From the IMG/VR virus record IMGVR_UViG_3300028196_000095, positions 1-23,163 of that record: a stretch of 23,163 nt of DNA, one strand, 5' to 3'. Positions within the stretch are counted from its first letter, which is position 1, and the number at the start of each line of letters is the position of its first letter. Both the position numbers and the translations under genes were made by a program. Shown here one piece after another: positions 16,067 through 23,163 of the stretch. Source of the stretch: a virus. A model generated the notes under the pieces. It searched no databases, was not told the origin of the DNA, and saw only the letters and a list, made by a program, of their open reading frames with translations.

Positions 16067-16274
16067 ATATATTAATCTATATCTAAATGATGTAGATGAT
16101 TACGGTATAGAAACTGAATTCCTTTTAGCAGAATCAGTATTATCACCAATCAAAGGATTATTAACTGAATCAAAGGGTGATGGTCGTCTTATATTAGAAT
16201 CCCAATTAGAGGATTCTTCAACATATGAAAGGGAAATTATAGAAGATTTTATGCTTTATGTAGAAAGTATATAA
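16038..16274 (+). CDS. Small protein with repeated L-x-E-S sites
   Basis: A 78-residue acidic protein starting MKLTNENLNKYINLYLNDVD. Within 30 residues it carries LLAE|S, LLTE|S and ILE|S, three close matches to the prohead-protease pattern. Such density suggests a leader-like or scaffold-type protein that is degraded or trimmed in the prohead, as T4 core proteins are. It overlaps the upstream gene by 29 bases in another frame; no other in-frame start lies nearby. Without homologues to compare, its reality rests on length, context and the motif pattern. Confidence 0.55.
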   Translation: MKLTNENLNKYINLYLNDVDDYGIETEFLLAESVLSPIKGLLTESKGDGRLILESQLEDSSTYEREIIEDFMLYVESI

Positions 16275-16313
16275 AAGTTTGGTTTAGATAAAAATAATAG
16301 TTATATTTAGAAT

Positions 16314-16844
16314 ATGAAAATAGGTTTTACAGGAACAATGAGTGTAGGAAAGACTACACTAGTTAATGCATTAAAGGAACTCCCAGAATTTAAAGATTAT
16401 AATTTTAAAACAGAACGTTCTAAATATCTCAGGGATTTAGGTATCCCACTTAATACTGATAGTACATTAAAAGGTCAAATTATATTCTTAGCTGAACGTT
16501 GTAGTGAATTATTTCAAGATAATGTTATTACTGACCGGACTATTATAGATGTAATGGCATTCACATCCTTAGCTAAAACCATACCTGTAACACAAAATAC
16601 CTTATATGAAACCCTAGCCTCAAAGATATTAAAAGAATATGATTATATTTTCTATATATCACCTGATGGAGTAGGTATTGAGGATAATGGAGTAAGAACA
16701 ACAGACCCAGAATATAGGGATCAAGTTAATTCTTCAATCCAAGATATTATAACAAAATATCAAGGTTCTATTCAAAATTTAATAGTATTGAATGGTTCTG
16801 TTGATGAGCGTGTACAACAAATAAAACAGACACTTAATCTATAA
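16314..16844 (+). CDS. P-loop NTPase/kinase, AAA_28 type
   Basis: A 176-residue single-domain nucleotide-binding protein. The Walker A motif is GTMSVGKT (G7 to T14), at the very N-terminus. NVITDRTIIDVMAFT supplies the acidic Walker B/DR element typical of nucleoside- and NadR-type kinases, and DYIFYISP forms the following strand. The fold fits AAA_28, which includes the ribosylnicotinamide kinase domain of NadR and related nucleotide kinases. A substrate cannot be assigned from sequence. The nearby adenylyltransferase-like domains in the 4326 protein make a link to NAD or nucleotide salvage conceivable. No leader is seen, so it probably acts in the infected cell. Confidence 0.75.
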   Translation: MKIGFTGTMSVGKTTLVNALKELPEFKDYNFKTERSKYLRDLGIPLNTDSTLKGQIIFLAERCSELFQDNVITDRTIIDVMAFTSLAKTIPVTQNTLYETLASKILKEYDYIFYISPDGVGIEDNGVRTTDPEYRDQVNSSIQDIITKYQGSIQNLIVLNGSVDERVQQIKQTLNL

Positions 16845-16859
16845 TATTTATAATAAAAT
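16844..16859 (+). promoter_or_regulatory. AT-rich promoter-like motif (TATAAT core) upstream of 16866 gene
   Basis: ATATTTATAATAAAAT, overlapping the stop of the kinase gene. The TATAAT core at 16849-16854 is 17 bases before the ATG. A variant of the family consensus. Confidence 0.5.
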
Positions 16860-16865
16860 TTAGAA

Positions 16866-17813
16866 ATGAAAAAAAATCGTATTATTCAAATTATTCATGA
16901 GGAGATTGAAAAAATCACAAACGAAAATTATAGACCTTCTCATAGAGGGTATGATGTTATAGATAAATCATCAGGAGAAATTATTGATTCAAACCTACCA
17001 AAACATATGGCATTAGCATTAGCTGCTAAAAAAAATGGATGGATGATTCGAGCTACTGATCAATTAGCAAATGATGAACCAATTAATGAGGAGGAAATAA
17101 ATGAAATGGCTACCTTTTATAAAGTTAAAGGTAACAAAGGTGCTGCTAAAGCTGCTCTAAAAAAAGCTAAAGCTAAATATAGAGAAGGAACTGCTCTGTA
17201 TAATACCTTAGACACTCTTGAGAAAAAAGGAGAAATTGATTACAAAGCCTTATCTAAGGAAACTGGTAAAGATGTTGCGTCTTATAACAATCCTAAATCT
17301 AGAGGAGTACTTGAAAAAGACCTAGCAGATTTTATTGAATTTGAAGTTGGTAAACGAGGTAGAAAAGCAGACCCAAATAAACCTGCTAAAACTAAACCTG
17401 CTAAAACTAAAAAAGAGAAAGGTGAAAAAGCATCAGATAAAAAGAAAGACCAAGATATAGGATATTCTACAATAGATAAAACAATAACTACTACTAAGGA
17501 CACACCAGCCTCAGATATCAAAAAAGCAGAAAAGAAAATCAAAGCTAAAGCAAAAAGAGACTCAGTCCCTAAAATTCAGAAAGGAAAGAAAGGTGATAAA
17601 GATGCTTTAGATTTATTAGATGATCATAAAGCTGAAATGCAGAAAGTAGCAAAAGAATTTAAAGCTGCTAAAGAAGAAGGAGATAAAACTAAATCTGACT
17701 CTTTAATCTCAAAACTTAAAGATATGACTGCTAAAAGAAAAGAACTCCAAAAAGCATATGAGGATAGTGCATCTGATGAGGGTAAAGACGATGAATTAAG
17801 TAATAAGGATTAA
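16866..17813 (+). CDS. Lysine-rich protein with leader and AT-hook-like motif
   Basis: A 315-residue, very Lys/Ala/Glu/Asp-rich protein. The leader is MKKNRIIQIIHEEIEKITNE, then N21, similar to the others in this window. Residues ~22-75 form a small ordered part (HRGYDVIDKSSGEII). GKRGRKADPNKP (162-173) looks like an AT-hook. It is followed by low-complexity KPAKT/KAKAK stretches and a coiled-coil-like C-terminus (~250-300). It could be a DNA-condensing or histone-like protein packaged with the genome, or a scaffold component; both are inferences. An [I/L]-x-E pattern also occurs around INEEEINEMA. Confidence 0.62.
   Translation: MKKNRIIQIIHEEIEKITNENYRPSHRGYDVIDKSSGEIIDSNLPKHMALALAAKKNGWMIRATDQLANDEPINEEEINEMATFYKVKGNKGAAKAALKKAKAKYREGTALYNTLDTLEKKGEIDYKALSKETGKDVASYNNPKSRGVLEKDLADFIEFEVGKRGRKADPNKPAKTKPAKTKKEKGEKASDKKKDQDIGYSTIDKTITTTKDTPASDIKKAEKKIKAKAKRDSVPKIQKGKKGDKDALDLLDDHKAEMQKVAKEFKAAKEEGDKTKSDSLISKLKDMTAKRKELQKAYEDSASDEGKDDELSNKD
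17379..17408 (+). repeat. 15-bp perfect tandem duplication encoding KPAKT twice
   Basis: AAACCTGCTAAAACT occurs twice back to back, directly after the AT-hook-like motif of the 16866 gene. Confidence 0.9.
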
Positions 17814-17818
17814 ATAAT

Positions 17819-18412
17819 TTGAAAAGTTTCTTCAAAAATATCCAAACATTACTTATAGTAGTATTAGTTATTATAATATTATTACTAAGGAACTGTAAAA
17901 GTGATCCTAAACCCAACCCTGTAGGGACTGTAGTAGTTAAAACAGAAACTACCTGGGATACTATTCGTGAGAAAATCCCAACATACATCCCTAAATGGTA
18001 CACTCAAATAGAATATAGAGACACCACAATATACAGTACCTTATATAAAGACGTAGATACATCAGAAATTTTAAAAGATTACTTTGCTACCTATGTCTAT
18101 TTTGATACATTAGCATATGACAGTATTAATATAAGAATTAAAGATACTATTACTCAAAATCGAATTAAAAATAGAAGTATAGAATATGATTTAATCTATT
18201 CAACAACTACAATAACAAGAGACTCAATAGTGAATAATAGAGGATTTTATGCTGGAATTGGGGTTGGAGGTTCTACTTCACAGTTAAATTATATAGGGGG
18301 TGAATTTCTATTTAAATCTAAAAAAAGAACAGCATTTGGTTTAGGTGTAGGGGTTAATACGAAATTTGAACCTGTTTTTATTGGAAAGTTGTATTGGAAG
18401 TTAGGGAAGTAA
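17819..18412 (+). CDS. Membrane-anchored protein, Bacteroidota-phage style (TTG start)
   Basis: A 197-residue protein with one N-terminal membrane segment (TLLIVVLVIIILLL, residues ~10-23) after a short basic start, then a soluble part. A single cysteine (LLRNC) follows the hydrophobic stretch but lacks a normal lipobox, so lipid attachment is doubtful. The soluble part has IPTYIPKWYTQIEYRDTTIY and ends with a Gly-rich strand set (YAGIGVGGSTSQLNYIGGEF to GKLYWKLGK). That suggests a periplasmic or outer-membrane-facing beta part. The protein has no internal methionine, and an in-frame stop at 17804-17806 precedes the TTG, so TTG is the best start. A role in lysis (spanin-like) or envelope modification is possible but unproven. 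Confidence 0.65.
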   Translation: MKSFFKNIQTLLIVVLVIIILLLRNCKSDPKPNPVGTVVVKTETTWDTIREKIPTYIPKWYTQIEYRDTTIYSTLYKDVDTSEILKDYFATYVYFDTLAYDSINIRIKDTITQNRIKNRSIEYDLIYSTTTITRDSIVNNRGFYAGIGVGGSTSQLNYIGGEFLFKSKKRTAFGLGVGVNTKFEPVFIGKLYWKLGK

Positions 18413-18417
18413 TCTAA

Positions 18418-20010
18418 ATGAAAAAAGATATAAAACATATAATCCGGGAGGAATTTGTAAAATGTGCCCAAGATCCTGTACATTTTATGAAAAAATATTG
18501 TTATATCCAGCACCCTCAAAGGGGTAGAATACAATTTAGCTTATATCCATTCCAAGAAAAAGTATTAACTTTATTCCAAGAAAACCCTTACAATATAGTT
18601 CTTAAATCCCGACAATTAGGACTCTCAACTTTAAGTGCGGGTTATGCTTTATGGTTAATGATTTTCCATGAGAATAAAAACGTATTAGCTTTAGCGACTA
18701 CTCAAGCAACAGCTCGTAACTTAGTAGCAAAGGTTCAATTTATGTTTGAGAATTTACCTTCATGGTTGAAAGTAGATTCAATGGAAAATAATAAATTATC
18801 TCTAAGATTAAAAAATGGATCAAAAATACAAGCAAAATCATCTAACAGTGACGCCGCACGTTCAGAAGCTGTTTCATTATTGATTATTGATGAGGCTGCT
18901 TTTATTGATAATATTAAAGAAACTTGGGGTGCCGCTCAACAAACACTAGCTACTGGTGGGGGTGCTATTATTCTATCAACACCTTATGGTACTGGAAATT
19001 GGTTTCATCAAATGTGGGAAGGTGCTGAAGGTGGGATAGATGATGGTAATGATTTCCTACCAATTAAACTCCCATGGTTTGTACACCCAGAAAGAGATCA
19101 AGCTTGGAGAGATAGACAAGATATTTTATTAGGTGACCCAAGATTAGCTGCCCAAGAATGTGATTGTGATTTTAGCACATCAGGTGATGTTGTATTTTAT
19201 AATGAGTTTATGGAGTTTTATAAACAAACTTATATAGTTGAACCTTTAGAAAAACGTGGTGCTGATAGAAATTTATGGATATGGGAACCCGCTGATTACT
19301 CTAGAGGGTATGCTATAATAGCAGATGTAGCTCGGGGAGATAGTAAAGATTTCTCTGCTTTTCATATATTAGATATAGAAAATAATACCCAAGTAGGGGA
19401 ATATAAAGGAAAGATAGACACAAAAGAATTTGGTCATTTACTAGTTGGTATTGCTACTGAATATAACAATGCCTTGCTGGTCGTTGAAAATGCAAGTATA
19501 GGATGGAATACAATCCAAACAATTATAGATAGAGGATACCAGAATTTATACTATTCTCCAAAAGGAGGAAACGTAACTTCAAATTCTTATTTTAGTGAAT
19601 ATGTAGATACTTCAAAAATGACAGCTGGATTTACCATGTCTTCAAGAACAAGACCTATTTGTATAAATAAATTCCAAGAATCCATAGCAGATAAGGGAGT
19701 GATTATTCACTCAAGCCGATTACTATCAGAAATGAAAACCTTCATATGGAAAAATGGTAGAGCTGAGGCCCAACAAGGATACAATGATGATTTAGTAATG
19801 TCTTTTAGTATAGGGCAATATATTAGAGATACGGCTTTTAAATATAATAAAAATGGTATAGATTTAACTAAAAGTATGTTAAATAATACCACAAGTACTC
19901 AATATAAATATTTAGGTGGCTATTCTGCTAATGCAGATAAAGACCCATTTACAATAGATAACCCATACTCAGGGGGTGGGGAAGACATAAGATGGCTTCT
20001 CAATAAATAA
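18418..20010 (+). CDS. Terminase large subunit (T4 gp17-like DNA-packaging ATPase/nuclease)
   Basis: A 530-residue packaging motor subunit: the ATPase pumps DNA into the prohead and the nuclease cuts concatemers. The ATPase domain has the variant Walker A SRQLGLST at residues 64-71. The usual GKT lysine is replaced, as in other marine T4-like terminases. Walker B is LLIIDEAAF with D158-E159, and ILSTPYGTGNW is the coupling motif. The RNase-H-like nuclease domain has IADVARGDSKDFS (D303), VVENASIGW (E357) and YNDDLVMS (D457-D458). The N-terminus MKKDIKHIIREEF resembles the leaders of the cargo-like genes but is followed by the terminase signature CAQDPVHFMKKYCYIQHP. The portal gene follows after 8 bases. 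Confidence 0.95.
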   Translation: MKKDIKHIIREEFVKCAQDPVHFMKKYCYIQHPQRGRIQFSLYPFQEKVLTLFQENPYNIVLKSRQLGLSTLSAGYALWLMIFHENKNVLALATTQATARNLVAKVQFMFENLPSWLKVDSMENNKLSLRLKNGSKIQAKSSNSDAARSEAVSLLIIDEAAFIDNIKETWGAAQQTLATGGGAIILSTPYGTGNWFHQMWEGAEGGIDDGNDFLPIKLPWFVHPERDQAWRDRQDILLGDPRLAAQECDCDFSTSGDVVFYNEFMEFYKQTYIVEPLEKRGADRNLWIWEPADYSRGYAIIADVARGDSKDFSAFHILDIENNTQVGEYKGKIDTKEFGHLLVGIATEYNNALLVVENASIGWNTIQTIIDRGYQNLYYSPKGGNVTSNSYFSEYVDTSKMTAGFTMSSRTRPICINKFQESIADKGVIIHSSRLLSEMKTFIWKNGRAEAQQGYNDDLVMSFSIGQYIRDTAFKYNKNGIDLTKSMLNNTTSTQYKYLGGYSANADKDPFTIDNPYSGGGEDIRWLLNK

Positions 20011-20018
20011 AAGAAAAG

Positions 20019-21920
20019 ATGGCAGATAAAGGATTATTTCCAAGATTAAAAAGATTATTTTCAACCGATGTAGTTATTCGTAATGCTGGTGGAAACCAAC
20101 TTCGAGTAATGGATATTAATAAAATCCAACAATCCGGAGAATTTCAAAATAACTCTCTAGTAGATAGGTTCAATAGAATTTACACTAATTCATCCACCTC
20201 ACTCTATGGACAGCAAAATGCATTTAATTACCAAACCCTTCGTCCTCAACTCTACTCAGAGTATGATGCTATGGATACTGATGCTATTATAGCTTCTGCT
20301 CTTGATATTTTAGCTGATGAGTCTACTTTAAAAAATGACATGGGTGAGGTATTGCAAATTAGAAGTAGTGATGAAGATATCCAAAAAATCCTATATAATT
20401 TATTTTATGATGTTTTAAATATTGAATTCAACTTATGGCCTTGGATCCGTAATCTATGTAAATATGGAGATTTTTTCTTAAAATTAGAAATTGCTGAAAA
20501 ATTTGGAGTATATAATGTTATACCTTATACTGCATATCACATTGAAAGACAAGAAGGATATGACCAAAACAACCCATCAACAATTAGATTCCGATTTGAT
20601 CCAGCAGGTGTATCTGCTTCAAGTTATGGGTATTATCAAATGCCTGGTAATGAAAAGGATGGAAACGCTATATTTTTTGATAATTATGAAATGGCTCATT
20701 TTAGGTTATTAACAGATACTAACTTCCTCCCATATGGTAGATCTTATATTGAACCTGCTCGTAAGTTATTTAAACAATATACATTAATGGAGGATGCTAT
20801 GTTAATTCATAGAATTGTAAGAGCTCCTGAAAAACGTGTTTTTTATGTAAATGTTGGAAACATTGCTCCAACAGAAGTTGAAAACTTCATGCAAAAAACA
20901 ATATCAAAAATGAAACGTACTCCTTATATTGACCAAGACACAGGTGAATATAATTTAAAATACAACATGCAGAATATGCTTGAAGATTTTTACATCCCAA
21001 CTCGAGGGAATGACTCTTCAACTAAAATTGATACTTTAGGAGGTTTACAATATGATGGAATCCAAGATGTAGAGTATTTAAGAGATAAATTATTTGCAGC
21101 TTTAAAAGTTCCAAAAGCCTTCTTAGGATATGAGAAAGATTTGGAAGGTAAAGCAACTTTAGCTGCTGAAGATATTAGATTTGCTCGTACTATAGAGCGA
21201 ATACAAAGAATAGTAATATCAGAACTTAATAATATAGCCTTAATACACTTATACACTCAGGGGTATAGAAATGAAAATTTAACTAATTTTGAACTATCAT
21301 TAACAACTCCTTCAATTATATATGATCAAGAAAGAATTGCTTTAATGAAAGAAAAAGTAGATTTAGCTTCCCAAATGATGGATAATAAGCTACTTCCTAC
21401 AGATTATATTTACGAAAATATCTTCCATTTAAGTGAGGATCAATATGATGAATATAGAGGACTTATCAGAGAAGATGCTAAACGTAACTTTAGAATTACC
21501 CAAATTGAAAATGAAGGAAATGATCCATCAGTAACAGGACAATCATATGGGACACCTCATGATTTAGCTTCACTATACGGAAAAGAAAGAATGCATGGAG
21601 AACCAGGTAATGTTCCTGATGGGTATGATGAGAAAAAGCCTCTAGGTAGACCTAAAGAAAAAGTATCTAATATTAATAAGCAAGATAATGCTTTCGGGAA
21701 AGATAGACTCGGTAAATCTGGTATGAAAAAAGATGGTGAATCATCCAATCCCTTAAAACATAAATATAATGGTAACTCCCCATTAGCTTTAGAGACAAGA
21801 CATTTATCAAAATCTCAAGAAGATATGCTAAATAAAATGTCAGTCAATAAAAAGCAAATGATCTTTGAAAAAGAGGAGGAAAAATTGTCTTTACTAGATG
21901 ATAAGCAAATACGTAGATAA
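20019..21920 (+). CDS. Portal vertex protein (T4 gp20-like)
   Basis: A 633-residue protein that builds the ring through which DNA enters and leaves the head. Recognisable T4-like portal segments include LRPQLYSEYDAMDTDAIIAS near residue 70, CKYGDFFLKLEI, YGRSYIEPARKLFKQ, RIVRAPEKRVFYVNVGN and FLGYEKDLEGKATLA. It is longer than T4 gp20 (about 524 residues); the extra length is a charged, Lys/Asp/Gly-rich C-terminal extension after ~residue 510. Its place directly after the terminase supports the assignment. No Shine-Dalgarno sequence precedes the ATG, only an A-rich spacer. Confidence 0.92.
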   Translation: MADKGLFPRLKRLFSTDVVIRNAGGNQLRVMDINKIQQSGEFQNNSLVDRFNRIYTNSSTSLYGQQNAFNYQTLRPQLYSEYDAMDTDAIIASALDILADESTLKNDMGEVLQIRSSDEDIQKILYNLFYDVLNIEFNLWPWIRNLCKYGDFFLKLEIAEKFGVYNVIPYTAYHIERQEGYDQNNPSTIRFRFDPAGVSASSYGYYQMPGNEKDGNAIFFDNYEMAHFRLLTDTNFLPYGRSYIEPARKLFKQYTLMEDAMLIHRIVRAPEKRVFYVNVGNIAPTEVENFMQKTISKMKRTPYIDQDTGEYNLKYNMQNMLEDFYIPTRGNDSSTKIDTLGGLQYDGIQDVEYLRDKLFAALKVPKAFLGYEKDLEGKATLAAEDIRFARTIERIQRIVISELNNIALIHLYTQGYRNENLTNFELSLTTPSIIYDQERIALMKEKVDLASQMMDNKLLPTDYIYENIFHLSEDQYDEYRGLIREDAKRNFRITQIENEGNDPSVTGQSYGTPHDLASLYGKERMHGEPGNVPDGYDEKKPLGRPKEKVSNINKQDNAFGKDRLGKSGMKKDGESSNPLKHKYNGNSPLALETRHLSKSQEDMLNKMSVNKKQMIFEKEEEKLSLLDDKQIRR

Positions 21921-21931
21921 CACTTTTTTAT

Positions 21932-21947
21932 ATATTTATAAATAAAC
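21932..21947 (+). promoter_or_regulatory. Promoter-like motif with exact T4 late-promoter core
   Basis: ATATTTATAAATAAAC. This copy contains TATAAATA at 21937-21944, the T4 late-promoter consensus, 22 bases before the ATG at 21959. It supports reading the other five copies as variants of a late promoter. Confidence 0.6.
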
Positions 21948-21958
21948 ATTCCAATAGA

Positions 21959-22822
21959 ATGAAGATTAAACATTCAAAGTATAAAAATTCGGGTATATTA
22001 TTTGAACTTCTTGTAAGACAAATCACATCAGACACTCTTGAAGGAAAAGCTTCCCCAATAAAAGAAATACTTAAAAAATATTTTGTTAAAACTGAATTAG
22101 GGAAGGAATATAAGTTATATGAAACTCTGTTAAATAAAACTAGTTTAACTGAAGCTAAAGCTGATTTAATTATCAATACCTTAATTGAATCCTCCAAAAC
22201 TCATAATCGTAAACTTATTAAGCATCAAAAATATAACTTAATAGCAGATATTCAAAAACATTATAATTTGAATGAGTTTTTTAACCATAAACTACCTCAT
22301 TATAAAGTTCATGCCGCTTTTCATACTTTATTAGAGATTTACAACTCACAGAAATTCTCAAATCCTGAATATATCATCACAAATAAGATGACTATTCTTG
22401 AACATTTAACAGCTGCCAAAATCCAAGAGGAAGAAGTTAGAGATAACATTTTAAGTGAGTTTAAAAAAGAGGATAAAGATGTTAGAATCTTAACTTACCG
22501 AATCCTTTTAGAGAAATTCAATGGTAAATATGATGAACTAGGTAATGATCAAAAAGAAATATTAAAAGAACTTATTTACTCAATTGATAATAAGCCTAAA
22601 TTAAAAGAATTTTACTTGGTTAAAACAACCCAATTAAGATCTCAACTCAAAACTTTAAATAAAAATGTAGCTGATGAAGTTACTAAAATTAAAATTAATG
22701 AAATTATTTCATTAATATCCCCATCTACTAAAAATTCTAAAATAACAGATGATCATTTAGTAAATCTATTGCAATATTGTGATTTAGTAAAAGAATTAAA
22801 ACTAGCTAATGAGCATGCTTAA
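21959..22822 (+). CDS. Conserved head-region protein of unknown function
   Basis: A 287-residue, almost entirely helical, charged protein beginning MKIKHSKYKNSGILFELLVR. The family is, as I recall, regularly found just after the portal gene in marine T4-like phages, in the region where T4 has its prohead core and protease genes (67, 68, 21, 22), but I cannot match it to a T4 gene. It has no cysteine motif, membrane segment or enzyme signature. An assembly, scaffold or chaperone role is a context-based guess. Its 3' end overlaps the next gene by 14 bases. A late-promoter-like motif precedes it. Confidence 0.72.
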   Translation: MKIKHSKYKNSGILFELLVRQITSDTLEGKASPIKEILKKYFVKTELGKEYKLYETLLNKTSLTEAKADLIINTLIESSKTHNRKLIKHQKYNLIADIQKHYNLNEFFNHKLPHYKVHAAFHTLLEIYNSQKFSNPEYIITNKMTILEHLTAAKIQEEEVRDNILSEFKKEDKDVRILTYRILLEKFNGKYDELGNDQKEILKELIYSIDNKPKLKEFYLVKTTQLRSQLKTLNKNVADEVTKIKINEIISLISPSTKNSKITDDHLVNLLQYCDLVKELKLANEHA

Positions 22823-23163
22823 AGAAAATATCCGAGAAGTTATTAAATCTTTAAAAGAAACTGAGGATTTTTATACTAGAGAAACAGGTGTTGATGATGA
22901 AACAGGTCAAATAAGTTGGGATATTACTTATAAACCTAATCTATCTAGACTTTATAAAGATATTAAAGATATAGTGCATAAATTAAAGAAGCTATCTGCA
23001 GAATTCAAAACCTCAGATACTGATTCAGCTCTAGAACTTTCTAAAACTTTAAAGAATAGATTTGCATCCATAGTTAGAAAATATAAAGACTTAAAAGAAC
23101 AATCATCAACATCCCAAGGGGGAGCTAGTATGGCTGCTGGTAGTGGTGCTCAATATGCAACTC
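22809..23163 (+). CDS. N-terminal part of a head-region protein, cut by the window edge
   Basis: An open frame of 118 codons runs off the right edge without a stop. It reads MSMLKENIREVIKSLKETED, then a helical, Lys-rich region, and ends in a Gly/Ala-rich linker, QGGASMAAGSGAQYAT. ATG codons at 22809 and 22815 share the frame; the first overlaps the previous gene by 14 bases and the second by 8. The amphipathic start resembles the leaders of other genes here. It lies where prohead core proteins are expected. Function unknown. Confidence 0.7.
   Translation, partial: MSMLKENIREVIKSLKETEDFYTRETGVDDETGQISWDITYKPNLSRLYKDIKDIVHKLKKLSAEFKTSDTDSALELSKTLKNRFASIVRKYKDLKEQSSTSQGGASMAAGSGAQYAT

Noticed and set aside
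17876-17897. Lipoprotein signal (lipobox) in the membrane-anchored protein
   Set aside because: The residues before the cysteine are L-R-N, which do not fit a lipobox; a plain membrane anchor is preferred.
18600-18632. Terminase as inactive because the Walker A lysine is missing
   Set aside because: The SRQLGxST form is seen in many T4-like marine terminases and the rest of the ATPase and nuclease motifs are intact.

Overview
This AT-rich window is a stretch of a T4-like (myovirus) bacteriophage genome. All supported genes lie on the + strand, are packed head to tail, and are often joined by stop/start overlaps. The firm anchors are a large terminase subunit (18418-20010) followed at once by a portal protein (20019-21920), plus a TOPRIM primase and a RecB-like nuclease (1664-3378). 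The host is uncertain. Almost no gene has a Shine-Dalgarno sequence, the base composition is very low in G+C, and two genes need TTG starts. This fits a phage of Bacteroidota (flavobacteria-like) from an aquatic setting, but that is inference.

Layout. 1-1157: the tail of one gene and a complete paralogue, probable virion proteins. 1191-3378: a GIY-YIG nuclease, a primase and a PD-(D/E)XK nuclease. 3406-7985: a nucleotidyltransferase-fold protein and a 1219-residue multidomain protein (nucleotidyltransferase, two HxGH-type adenylyl/cytidylyltransferase-like domains, hydrophobic helix, HExxH protease, zinc ribbon, second HExxH protease). 8030-13558: a run of small, mostly unnamed proteins, several with a short amphipathic leader ending in [L/I]-x-E followed by G, S, A or N. 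13559-13685: the only sizeable gap, holding an intrinsic terminator and a promoter-like motif. 13686-15035: an FAD-dependent oxidoreductase. 15063-18412: more leader-bearing small proteins, a DUF6884-like protein, an AAA_28-type P-loop protein, a lysine-rich AT-hook-like protein and a membrane-anchored protein. 18418-23163: terminase, portal and two proteins of the head-assembly region, the last cut by the window edge.

The main idea worth following is that many of these proteins look like capsid cargo. Their N-terminal leaders and the junctions inside the 1219-residue protein resemble the T4 capsid-targeting sequence and the T4 prohead-protease site (cleavage after L/I-x-E, as in T4 gp23 LTE|A and the internal proteins IAE|A). 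If so, the large ORF is a phage polyprotein that is packed into the prohead and cut there into separate enzymes for delivery into the host. A second regular feature is an AT-rich motif, about ATATTTATAACAAAATA, that lies 15-23 bases before six genes and contains a T4-late-promoter-like TATAA core.
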